DNA of 64,000 nt from an uncultured Lachnospiraceae bacterium (lineage in GTDB: Bacteria > Bacillota > Clostridia > Lachnospirales > Lachnospiraceae): NCBI GenBank assembly GCA_910588405.1, contig CAJUPT010000006.1:5206-69205 (forward strand), given 5' to 3'. The notes below the pieces were generated by a model. The model saw only the letters and a list, made by a program, of their open reading frames with translations. It had not been told where the DNA came from and ran no database searches. Positions 27,547 to 35,335 of the stretch are shown here, piece by piece. Each line of letters begins with the position of its first letter. Position 1 is the first letter of the stretch. The translations under genes and the position numbers were made by a program.

Positions 27547-27692
27547 ACTAAAATCCTCCTCTCATATTTTTGAATATCCAAAGCCGATTATGCAATTTGA
27601 TTCCGGCCTTTTGTATAATCTTATCATGCAGTGGAAAATCTTTGTACAGTCTCCCCGAACGAAAAAACAAAATTCTGTTATGCTGACAGCAC

Positions 27693-27725
27693 AAAAAGGC
27701 CTGCTCTATTAAAGCAAGGCCTTCT
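27693..27725 (-). terminator. Terminator of the PucR-type regulator gene
   Basis: On the minus strand AAGGCCTTGCT pairs with AGCAGGCCTT around a short loop and is followed by TTTTT. It lies about 25 bases after the regulator stop codon and separates it from the UroD-GPH unit. Confidence 0.75.
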
Positions 27726-27747
27726 TTGAAAACAATATTAATTTGTC

Positions 27748-29208
27748 CTAAAGCTCTCCCCACCGTGTAAGATAGTAGATACTGAGCCGCAGATAGTTTC
27801 TGAGGGACGGATCCTCATAATCCCAGCCAGCCTGTTCTTTCACATATTTAATACGATAATTTATCGTATTTCTGTGAATAGACAGATAGTCCGCAGCAAG
27901 TCCGGTGGCTCTTTCCAACCCCAAATAGACAGAAAGGGTGCGGAGAAACTCTCTCTTATCCGGCTCCTCAGTCCACATCTTCAAACATATCGGCTCACAG
28001 GCCAACAGCTTGCGCTGTCTATCCATATTTTCCATAAGATATTCACATGCGCAGTCATAAAAGAAACACAAACCCGGGGAATCGATATGATTAATAGCGA
28101 AAATGGCCTGTTCATAATAATATGGCAAATTGCTTATTTCATCAAAAGGCAGGCTGACTCCAACACGCAGTTTTTTTAAGTATCCCTGACTGCCGATCCA
28201 ACTATACATCTGTCGTACCAAAATATTCGGTTCCGGAACATAAGCAATCACCAGCAGATCTTCGCGGTAGATCCAGTTATAAATTGCCGGGTACTGTTTC
28301 GTCAGGATATTTTTCAAAAGTTCAAGCCCGGCGGTTCTTTCTTTCGCGGAATCGAAATGAAAGAGAAACAGGCAGAGCCTGTTATCACTATCCGGCGATT
28401 TCCTGATTATAATGGAATAATGGTAATCCATCTGCTCTTTTGGAACCTCTTTATATTCCAGAAGATCGTTCATGATCTGCTTATTAACCCCAGAATCGTC
28501 TCCTCTTTCCGCAGCCGCGAATATAAGGGAACATTTTTCTGTCAGAAGATTCAAAAGCGCAACATCACCAGGGTTTAAAGGACGCTTTTTATCTAAAACC
28601 GTAATCTGCCCATAATCACGAGCCAAATAACGGAATTTAACATGAAGCCCACTGGTCTGATATTCGTTTCCTTCCTCATCTTTTGCGGAAGTATTGAACC
28701 GGTATACACAGTCATTGTATTTGCGCACCGGGTTTTTTAACGCATCCGACATCGCCAGATAATAGGTCACCGAACTCTGCTCTTTCTCATAAATATAACG
28801 CCATTCCGGTATATTGCCGATCGATATCCCACGGCAGTCCATACCAAGAAGAAGATAATTGGAATCCTGCAATAATACCGGATTAGAAAATGCCTGGGCA
28901 CATAAATGTACAAACAACCGATAATCGGCTGCCCGAAGGGCTTCCTCTATATTTTCCTGCCAACTGTCATACCAGTTAAATATACTCTGGATCAGCAAGA
29001 AGCCTTCTTTTTCCTCCATATCATGGATCACTATCGTGCCCTGTTCCGCATGGCAGATGACATCCGCACCTTCATTCCGAACATAGACAGATCCAGCAGC
29101 CGCTACAGGCAAGGGGCCGCTGATTGTCCGCTCCGTCGCAGCGGAAATCCTCGTCTCTATATCATATTGGGACAGCTGGTTCGCTATTAACCACAGGTTT
29201 AATTTCAT
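27748..29208 (-). CDS. PucR-family transcriptional regulator
   Basis: A 486-residue regulator. The C-terminal PucR HTH reads GLAADYLSIHRNTINYRIKY. The upstream half has the usual sensing and GGDEF-like/CdaR-type region of this group, without a motif I can assign. A ribosome binding site, GAGGAT, lies 6-7 bases before the ATG at 29208. It is followed by a terminator and then by the UroD-GPH-dehydrogenase unit, so it is the prime candidate regulator for that unit. It has the same architecture as the regulator at 9309, which accompanies another UroD-like gene. Confidence 0.85.
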   Translation of the reverse strand: MKLNLWLIANQLSQYDIETRISAATERTISGPLPVAAAGSVYVRNEGADVICHAEQGTIVIHDMEEKEGFLLIQSIFNWYDSWQENIEEALRAADYRLFVHLCAQAFSNPVLLQDSNYLLLGMDCRGISIGNIPEWRYIYEKEQSSVTYYLAMSDALKNPVRKYNDCVYRFNTSAKDEEGNEYQTSGLHVKFRYLARDYGQITVLDKKRPLNPGDVALLNLLTEKCSLIFAAAERGDDSGVNKQIMNDLLEYKEVPKEQMDYHYSIIIRKSPDSDNRLCLFLFHFDSAKERTAGLELLKNILTKQYPAIYNWIYREDLLVIAYVPEPNILVRQMYSWIGSQGYLKKLRVGVSLPFDEISNLPYYYEQAIFAINHIDSPGLCFFYDCACEYLMENMDRQRKLLACEPICLKMWTEEPDKREFLRTLSVYLGLERATGLAADYLSIHRNTINYRIKYVKEQAGWDYEDPSLRNYLRLSIYYLTRWGEL

Positions 29209-29244
29209 CTGGGTATCCTCGTGAAACGCAATAACAGTAAATAA

Positions 29245-30159
29245 TCAGAACGGATCATGAAGTTCTTCCCTTTTGATAGGCGGGAATACCTTTTCCGCGC
29301 AGTCGACCAACAGGCTGACGGCAGGATTGACATTCGATTTCTCCCAGACAATATCAATGCCTATGGTATACTCCACGTCGGAAAGTTCAAAAAAAGCGAT
29401 ATCGGCAGTTTCATAAAACTGCTGCGCAGGCCCAAGGACAGTGCAGGCCAGTCCTGCATTTACATACAAATACAATGATTTCAGGCTTTCCGCAAATATG
29501 ACGTTCTGTGGCTCAAAAGGAAGATCCCGCAGCATATTCATCGCGGCCACATCCGTATTCAGGCAGATAAACGTGGCGTTCCGGAAAGACTCGACACTGA
29601 TCATGTCCACATTTCCAACAGACATTTGCTTATGATAATAAATACAGGGTTTTGCCCGGAAAATCGGTTTTCTCGTCAGTCTGGGTTCATTGGCCAGTCC
29701 AATAGAATATGTCAAAGCCGCATCCATACGCCCATCAATCAGCCTTCGCCGATCCGGCCAGGACAGAGCTGACAGAACCAATTTCACATCCGGATGATTC
29801 TGGGTGAAATTCCGAATTAATTGTCTGTAAAAATTTCCGGATATCATATCAGTGATGCCCAGATTCAGATTCATGCTACTTTCCGGCGGAATATTCTTAG
29901 CCTGCTGCAGCATAGCATCCAGATTCCAAAGAACTGTATCCAATTTGTCATAAAGATACAGTCCGGCAGCAGTCGGAATCATTCCTCTGCTCCCAGGTTC
30001 AAAAAGCGTAATATCAAGTTCTGATTCCATCTGCACGATCTTCTTACTAATACTTGCAGTTGTACATCCTGCTTCTTTCGCAGCCTTCTGAAATGATCCG
30101 CAACGCATAATATCCCTGAACAAATACAAAAAATCATAACTAGTCTTTTTATGATACAT
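29245..30159 (-). CDS. LysR-family transcriptional regulator
   Basis: A 304-residue LysR-type regulator. The N-terminal winged HTH reads LYLFRDIMRCGSFQKAAKEA then TTASISKKIVQMESEL, and the C-terminal substrate-binding domain spans about residues 90-300. LysR proteins normally sense a small effector and control neighbouring operons. An AAAGGAAATAATT box precedes the ATG at 30159. It lies 36 bases upstream of the PucR gene on the same strand, so the pair may be co-expressed and co-regulate the catabolic cluster downstream. Confidence 0.88.
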   Translation of the reverse strand: MYHKKTSYDFLYLFRDIMRCGSFQKAAKEAGCTTASISKKIVQMESELDITLFEPGSRGMIPTAAGLYLYDKLDTVLWNLDAMLQQAKNIPPESSMNLNLGITDMISGNFYRQLIRNFTQNHPDVKLVLSALSWPDRRRLIDGRMDAALTYSIGLANEPRLTRKPIFRAKPCIYYHKQMSVGNVDMISVESFRNATFICLNTDVAAMNMLRDLPFEPQNVIFAESLKSLYLYVNAGLACTVLGPAQQFYETADIAFFELSDVEYTIGIDIVWEKSNVNPAVSLLVDCAEKVFPPIKREELHDPF

Positions 30160-30291
30160 AATTATTTCCTTTTCCTCACCTTCAATTTAAATTCCTCCCT
30201 CCAAACGTCTTCATCCTTACTACACGTATTAGTTATTCCCAAGATTCCATGGAAGGATTCTATCACAACCTGACAGGGATTTCAACGGCGT

Positions 30292-32427
30292 CTAAAAGTT
30301 CTCATCCTTCCCAAACCACTCCTCCAGCACCGCCGCCGTCTTATCCACCACATACCCGCTGGAACCACGTCCCTTTACATCCTCCACCATAGTCACCATC
30401 AGAATCGGCCGCTCGGTGGTTTTTTCCGCAGTCAGAATCATAAACCAGCCCAGCTCCATTCCCCAGGTCTGATCCTGTGACTCTTTCAATTCGGCGGTTC
30501 CTGTCTTTCCGGCCAGAACCACATCCTCCCGGTGAGCCGCATAGCCGCCGGACTTCGGGTCATTTACCGCTTTTGTGATGCCGTCCAGTACTTTAGCCGC
30601 CGTCTCCTTCGACATGGCTTCGGGAATCCAGTACTGTGTCTTTGCTTCCGGCTGATCAAGCAGATAGGGCTTGACCATATTTCCCTCATTACAAAAAGCC
30701 GAATAAATCGACGCCATATGAAGAGGATTAATCAGAATCTGTCCCTGGCCGTAGCCGCTGTCGGCCAGCTGGATTTCCGTCTCTATCTTATCCGTGTTCG
30801 AATACTGAGAAGTCTGCATTCTGAGCTCAAAGGGCAGCTCCTGGCCGAAGCCCAGCTTTGCAAGCCCGGCTCCCAGCTTGTCCGCACCGATTTTCAGCGC
30901 CGCCTTGGCGAAATAAATATTGTCCGAGTATATTAGAGCATTCTCCAATGTCACCGGCTCGAAAAGACGCAGAGTCGTCACAAAATAAGAGCCCCAGGAG
31001 GAATCCTTCTGCCAGCTAAGCCCTTCTGATCCATAATCCTCTGCCGGATCAATATCCCCCGTTTCCAGACCGACAGCCGCCGTCACCGGCTTAAAGGTAG
31101 ACCCCGGGCACCAGCCCTGCCGGAAACGGTTATACATCGGCTGCCCCTCATCCTCATTCAGCGCATTCCATTTTTCAGTGGACAGTCCCAGAATAAAATC
31201 ATTATTGTCATAAGAAGGCGTGCTGACCAACGCCAAAACCTCCCCCGTAAAAGGATTCATGGCCACGGAGCAGCTCTGATCCTCTTTCAGCTGTTCGTAC
31301 ACGCTTCTCTGCAGATCACTGTCAATCGTTACCCGGATTTCCTGACCATGCCGCACAGGCACGACAGCCAGCTGCTTCTTCTCATTGCCCTCCGAATCCA
31401 CGATATAAATCCTGCATCCGTCCTGCCCCTTCAATTCCTTCTCATACAAGCCTTCCAGACCGCTCCGCCCAATCACACTGTCTGCGGTGTAGCCCTCCCC
31501 CGCATGCTCCTCCAAATCTTCCGCGGTCACGTTCTGGACATAGCCCACCAGATGGGCGGCGGCTTCGCCCAGCGGATATTCCCGCACCTCCGTATCCGTA
31601 ATCATAACGCCGGGGATGGCCTGCAGTTTCTCCTGGCGCTCGACGGCCTTTATCGTTTCCTCGTCGGGATTTTCAGCGAACAGATCCGTTTCCTTCAGCT
31701 TCGGAATGGTTTTCACCGGCACAAAGGAATCATCCTTCACCCACTGAGCCTCCAGTTTTTTCTCGATATTTTCCGGTTCCATCCCCAAAATCTCAGCCAG
31801 CTCCTGAATCTCCTTTTCCCGATCCTCAAACCTTCCGGGAACCAGACCCACCGAGGAAGCTGTCCCTTTCCCCGCCAGCATCCGTCCGTTTCTGTCCGAT
31901 ATCTGACCCCGTTCCGCTTTCGTGGTGGAAACCCGCACCTTATCCGACGCTCCCAGCTCCGGGAAAATCAGATAATCCTGCCATACCAGCCGGTACCCGT
32001 CCTCCCCTTTTTGAAACACCGCCTCGTTCTCAAAGCTGACGGCGCCCGCCGCCGTGTCAAAGGATGTGGCGTAGGACACTGCCTCCCGCTCTTTATCATA
32101 TTCCAGAATCTCGATCTCCATGTTTTGCATCTCGATTCCTTCATAAATGGCGGAATTCCGTTTGATAAAATCCTCCTGGCTGATATTTCCCGACGCCTCC
32201 GGCTCTATCATCCGATACATCGCTTCGTATTCCTGGTTTGGTATATGAGCCATATAAGCCTGCAGAAGCTCTTCCGGCCCTTCCTCTTCCTCCCGGTGCA
32301 TGAAAAACACGGCCGCCCAGACAGCGCCGACCACCGCAAGGAGAACTGCCGCCCCAACGGTAATCCATAAAAGGGTACGATTCTTTTTCTTCCGTCTATA
32401 TCTATAAGATTTATAATTTCGCTTCAT
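30292..32427 (-). CDS. Class B penicillin-binding protein, MecA/PBP3-like
   Basis: A 711-residue peptidoglycan transpeptidase. A basic N terminus and one membrane anchor (about residues 19-42) are followed by an NTF2-like MecA_N domain (about 55-165), a PBP dimerisation domain (about 175-370) and the transpeptidase domain. The active-site motifs are STFK (SxxK), SDN (YSDNIYF) and KTGTAE (KTG). It cross-links peptidoglycan outside the membrane and is a beta-lactam target. The presence of MecA_N puts it in the group that includes low-affinity PBPs, but sequence alone does not show resistance. GGAGG lies 5 bases before the ATG at 32427. Confidence 0.9.
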   Translation of the reverse strand: MKRNYKSYRYRRKKKNRTLLWITVGAAVLLAVVGAVWAAVFFMHREEEEGPEELLQAYMAHIPNQEYEAMYRMIEPEASGNISQEDFIKRNSAIYEGIEMQNMEIEILEYDKEREAVSYATSFDTAAGAVSFENEAVFQKGEDGYRLVWQDYLIFPELGASDKVRVSTTKAERGQISDRNGRMLAGKGTASSVGLVPGRFEDREKEIQELAEILGMEPENIEKKLEAQWVKDDSFVPVKTIPKLKETDLFAENPDEETIKAVERQEKLQAIPGVMITDTEVREYPLGEAAAHLVGYVQNVTAEDLEEHAGEGYTADSVIGRSGLEGLYEKELKGQDGCRIYIVDSEGNEKKQLAVVPVRHGQEIRVTIDSDLQRSVYEQLKEDQSCSVAMNPFTGEVLALVSTPSYDNNDFILGLSTEKWNALNEDEGQPMYNRFRQGWCPGSTFKPVTAAVGLETGDIDPAEDYGSEGLSWQKDSSWGSYFVTTLRLFEPVTLENALIYSDNIYFAKAALKIGADKLGAGLAKLGFGQELPFELRMQTSQYSNTDKIETEIQLADSGYGQGQILINPLHMASIYSAFCNEGNMVKPYLLDQPEAKTQYWIPEAMSKETAAKVLDGITKAVNDPKSGGYAAHREDVVLAGKTGTAELKESQDQTWGMELGWFMILTAEKTTERPILMVTMVEDVKGRGSSGYVVDKTAAVLEEWFGKDENF

Positions 32428-32631
32428 ATACGCCTCCGTTTCCTAAAATATGAAGTTTTTAGATCAACTTGCTTATTATCTTGCTGTTTCAGTATAACAC
32501 AGTCCGAATATAATAGCCAGATGCTTTCATACAGTCAATTAAGCTTTAAAGTATACGCAACAAGGAATTGAAATTTTAGATTTAGAACGGTAGGGGCAGA
32601 AAATAATCTTACACAGGAAGCAGCCATACTT

Positions 32632-32665
32632 AAAAAGGCAGTCCATCGAAACGGATTGCCCTTTT
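32632..32665. terminator. Bidirectional terminator-like hairpin
   Basis: AAAAGGCAGTCC pairs with GGATTGCCCTTTT with one mismatch and a loop of about 8 bases. A/T runs on both sides would allow termination in either direction. It lies in the 650-bp gap between the PBP gene and the AraC gene. Confidence 0.6.
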
Positions 32666-32782
32666 CATAATTCCTAACCACTCTTCTCAACTTTTTTCAA
32701 AATATCCGGCCAGCTCCGTAATCGCGTCATACCGTTCCTGAAGTTCTTCTGGAAGTATATTTGCGGTCACATCAGCGGGAAA

Positions 32783-32938
32783 AATTTCCCTTTATGCAAA
32801 TCCGAAGATCGTTTCCGAAATCTCCACGGAAAATTTCTCCATGTGGAAGATGGATGATCTGAAGAAGGCCGTGAAAACAGATCTGCTGGGAGAGGATTAT
32901 GTGTCCGATGCCGCATCATATGGATGGGGCAGATAAAA
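32783..32938 (+). pseudogene. C-terminal remnant of an unidentified gene
   Basis: A plus-strand frame without a start ends YVSDAASYGWGR, preceded by NPKIVSEISTENFSMWKMDD. The codon pattern looks protein-like, but I do not recognise the family. On the opposite strand, around 32700-32770, a second tail (LPEELQERYDAITELAGYFE) is also visible. The remainder of 32428-33020 shows nothing else I can support. Confidence 0.35.
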
Positions 32939-33024
32939 AACACTCGTAATTTTTGACATATTATTCCTGAAAATGATAGACAGAGAACCATTTTGAGATA
33001 TCAGGTAAAATAGCATTTTTTATT

Positions 33025-33053
33025 AAGACATGTATATTTAAACTTGCTATAAT
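33025..33053 (+). promoter_or_regulatory. Promoter of the AraC-ClpP operon
   Basis: AAGACA and TATAAT are separated by 17 bases, 27 bases before the AraC start. The -10 is consensus; the -35 matches four of six. Confidence 0.6.
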
Positions 33054-33079
33054 AGATAAGAACGCAAGGAGGATATACA

Positions 33080-33496
33080 ATGAAAAGCCAAAAAGAAGTT
33101 GTTAAAAAAGTTATAGATTATATCGAAAAAAATTTAGAGGAAGAAATTAATTTAGATAATATATCAAAAAATATTGGTTATTCTAAATTCTATCTTAATC
33201 GTATTTTTACAGCGCATACGGGAATCACCATGTATAGATATTTGCACAGCCGCAGGCTTACTGTCGCCGCCGAAAAACTGGTGAAAACTGATAAGCCGAT
33301 CACACAGATTGCGTATGAAGCCGGATATGATACACAGCAATCATTTTCATATGCTTTTAAACAAATGTATTTATATCCGCCTAAAATTTTTAGAGATATC
33401 GGAGTCTTTATGCCAAAACAAAACAGAATTTCTATGCGCCGTTCTTATATCCCCAGTTACAAATTTACTGCGCAAATTAAGGAGATTGCCGCATGA
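33080..33496 (+). CDS. AraC-family regulator, DNA-binding domain only
   Basis: A 138-residue protein consisting almost entirely of the AraC/XylS double HTH: NLDNISKNIGYSKFYLNRIF for the first helix pair and ITQIAYEAGYDTQQSFSYAF for the second. There is no separate ligand domain, as in the MarA/SoxS/Rob-like group. The AAGGAGG box is 8 bases from the ATG. Its last codons overlap the ClpP gene (ATGA), so the two are translationally coupled. The pairing suggests that it controls expression of the protease, itself or nearby genes. The region is AT-richer than the core genes, which fits acquisition. Confidence 0.9.
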   Translation: MKSQKEVVKKVIDYIEKNLEEEINLDNISKNIGYSKFYLNRIFTAHTGITMYRYLHSRRLTVAAEKLVKTDKPITQIAYEAGYDTQQSFSYAFKQMYLYPPKIFRDIGVFMPKQNRISMRRSYIPSYKFTAQIKEIAA

Positions 33497-34083
33497 GTAC
33501 GATTCCTTATGTTATTGAACAGACAAGCCGCGGAGAACGAAGCTATGATATTTTTTCACGGCTGCTATCCGACAGAATTGTTTTTTTAGGAGAAGAGGTA
33601 AGTGACACGTCAGCCAGTCTGATTATTGCTCAAATGTTGTTTTTAGAAGCGCAAGATCCCGAAAAGGATATACAGCTGTATATAAACAGTCCCGGCGGTT
33701 CCGTATCAGCCGGTCTTGCCGTTTATGATACGATGCAATATATAAAATGTGATGTTTCAACTATTTGTATTGGCCTTGCCGCCAGCTTCGGCGCTTTTTT
33801 ATTAGCCGGCGGGACAAAAGGAAAACGTATCGCCTTGCCAAACGCGGAAATCATGATACATCAGCCGGCCATTCATGGGAATGGCATCAGAGGGCAGGCA
33901 ACAGATATTAAAATAACATCTGACCATATACAAAAAAGCAAAGAACGCCTGAACTCTATCTTAGCAGGAAATACCGGAAAAAGCATTGAAGAAATTGCCC
34001 TTGCGACAGAACGTGATAATTATATGTCAGCAACAGAAGCAGTGGATTTTGGGTTAATTGATAAAATCATAGATAAGCGTTAA
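33493..34083 (+). CDS. clpP: ClpP-like serine protease (accessory paralogue)
   Basis: A 196-residue ClpP peptidase with the full triad: Ser98 in LAASFGAF, His123 in MIHQP and Asp175 in ERDNYMSA. The oligomerisation and substrate-groove stretches (LYINSPGGSVSAGLAVYDTM) are intact. ClpP forms two stacked heptamers that degrade unfolded proteins fed by ClpX/ClpC-type ATPases. The usual clpP neighbours tig and clpX are absent and it is coupled to an AraC regulator, so it is probably a second, conditionally expressed copy. Its ATG overlaps the AraC stop. It is followed by a short AAC(3) remnant. Confidence 0.9.
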   Translation: MSTIPYVIEQTSRGERSYDIFSRLLSDRIVFLGEEVSDTSASLIIAQMLFLEAQDPEKDIQLYINSPGGSVSAGLAVYDTMQYIKCDVSTICIGLAASFGAFLLAGGTKGKRIALPNAEIMIHQPAIHGNGIRGQATDIKITSDHIQKSKERLNSILAGNTGKSIEEIALATERDNYMSATEAVDFGLIDKIIDKR

Positions 34084-34126
34084 AATGCTGAACCAGTTAA
34101 GAAATGGAGATGAGAGGAATAATAAA

Positions 34127-34258
34127 ATGAAAAAAGAAAGCCGGTAACTCCGGACGATATAAAAACTGCTTTGCAGGATGTTGGTATCCGAAAAGGGCAG
34201 GATGTTATGGTGCATACATCGTTGAGAAGCCTGGGTTATGTATGCGGCGGCGAACAGT
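34127..34258 (+). pseudogene. N-terminal remnant of an AAC(3)-family acetyltransferase
   Basis: After ATG and four codons the frame shifts by one base. It then reads KPVTPDDIKTALQDVGIRKG then QDVMVHTSLRSLGYVCGGEQ, the N terminus of the AAC(3)/antibiotic N-acetyltransferase family (VMVHTSLxxLGYVxGG). It breaks off at about 34258, where it joins a stretch encoding MWTIIISVITAAIIV, the tail of a small membrane protein. Only some 45 of about 260 residues remain, so it is not functional. Confidence 0.7.
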
Positions 34259-34342
34259 CATGTGGACGATCATTATCTCTGTTATAACTGCTGCCATAAT
34301 CGTGTCTACAGGCCCTTATTTTATGATGAGAGTATAAAACAC

Positions 34343-34537
34343 ATGAGAAATATCATTAAACAGCTTAGAAAAGAAGCGGGTTTTCGGCAGGAAGATATGG
34401 CGAAAGAATTAGGGGTAAGCAGGCAGACAATCATAGTGATTGAAAATGATAAATATAATCCAACCCTTGAACTCGCAGTGAAAATCGCCAGATTGCCGGA
34501 TCGCCATGTAGAGGATATTTTCTTTTTAAATGATTAA
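34343..34537 (+). CDS. Small XRE-family (YozG-like) HTH regulator
   Basis: A 64-residue Cro/CI-type HTH protein: MRNIIKQLRKEAGFRQEDMA then KELGVSRQTIIVIENDKYNP. This matches the compact YozG-like regulators, which are normally encoded after a small membrane protein. Here the membrane-protein partner survives only as its last 25 codons directly upstream (34259-34338). The ribosome binding site is weak (AGAG). It may still be expressed. The usual family start and length are intact. Confidence 0.75.
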   Translation: MRNIIKQLRKEAGFRQEDMAKELGVSRQTIIVIENDKYNPTLELAVKIARLPDRHVEDIFFLND

Positions 34538-34661
34538 AATCTCCTCCGTTTTTATACTATCGTTTTATAAATTAGAAAGAATCCGTTGACGTTATATGAT
34601 AGCACAAAATAGATATAACATGTTCAAAATTATATTATTAAATTCCACGGGAGGTAGTGCT

Positions 34662-34730
34662 ATGATGATTCGTCCGTCAGCTTCAATTCGTCAGAATTAT
34701 AATGAGATTGCCGACGGGATTATGGCTGGC
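34662..34730 (+). pseudogene. N-terminal remnant of a Phd/YefM-type antitoxin gene
   Basis: GGGAGG precedes ATGATG and a frame reading MMIRPSASIRQNYNEIADGI, the usual start of Phd/YefM antitoxins (IIRPSxxLRNxYxEI). After about 22 codons it runs into the ridA terminator and loses similarity. No toxin gene follows. Confidence 0.65.
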
Positions 34731-34736
34731 TTATTC

Positions 34737-34777
34737 TTTAAAAAGAGAAACACCAGCCTGCCAGGATGGTGTTTCTC
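34737..34777 (-). terminator. ridA terminator
   Basis: GAGAAACACCA and TGGTGTTTCTC form an 11-bp stem (34745-34777), followed on the minus strand by TTTTT. It lies 14 bases after the ridA stop. Confidence 0.85.
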
Positions 34778-34790
34778 CTGTTATCCTCCC

Positions 34791-35171
34791 TTATTTTTTC
34801 ACTGCGGCGATGCACTCCACTTCGCAGAGGACGCCTTTGGGAAGATCCTTTACCGCCACGCAGGAACGAGCCGGTTTTCCTGTAAAATATTTGGCATATA
34901 CTTCATTGAATGCCGCAAAATCGGCGATATCCGCCAGGAAACAAGTGGTTTTCACCACATCGGTGAAATCCGCGCCCTGGCTTTCCAGCAGCGCTTTGAT
35001 ATTTGCCATCACCTGCTCCGTCTGCTCCTCAATCGTAGCGCCCACCACTTCTCCCGTCGCCGGAGAGAGGGGAATCTGGCCGGAAAAGAAAGCAATTCCG
35101 TTTACGATAATCCCCTGGGAATAAGGGCCGATGGCCGCAGGCGCATTTTTTGTCTCCACGTACTTTAACAT
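34791..35171 (-). CDS. ridA: RidA-family enamine/imine deaminase
   Basis: A 126-residue RidA (YjgF/UK114) protein, which hydrolyses reactive enamine/imine intermediates made by PLP enzymes such as threonine dehydratase. Family stretches are APAAIGPYSQGI, FFSGQIPLSP, TCFLADIADFAAFNEVYAKY and PARSCVAVKDLPKG, the last with the substrate-binding Arg. The ATG at 35171 is 8 bases after GGAGG; two further ATGs upstream are part of the leader. It stands as a single-gene unit with its own terminator. Confidence 0.93.
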   Translation of the reverse strand: MLKYVETKNAPAAIGPYSQGIIVNGIAFFSGQIPLSPATGEVVGATIEEQTEQVMANIKALLESQGADFTDVVKTTCFLADIADFAAFNEVYAKYFTGKPARSCVAVKDLPKGVLCEVECIAAVKK

Positions 35172-35335
35172 ATACATTTCCTCCATTCATGATTCATGAA
35201 TTCCATCATATCACAATTCACCAAAAATAACATACCTATTCTTCTGATTCCGCATAATTTTAAAACTTGCCGGCCATGGAAAAGAAGTGTATACTCTATT
35301 GTAAATATATCAAAAATATAAGGAGGTACTCACTC

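Noticed and set aside
34596..35168. Plus-strand 190-codon frame through the ridA region
   Set aside because: Only its first residues resemble an antitoxin; the rest is antisense to ridA and crosses its terminator.
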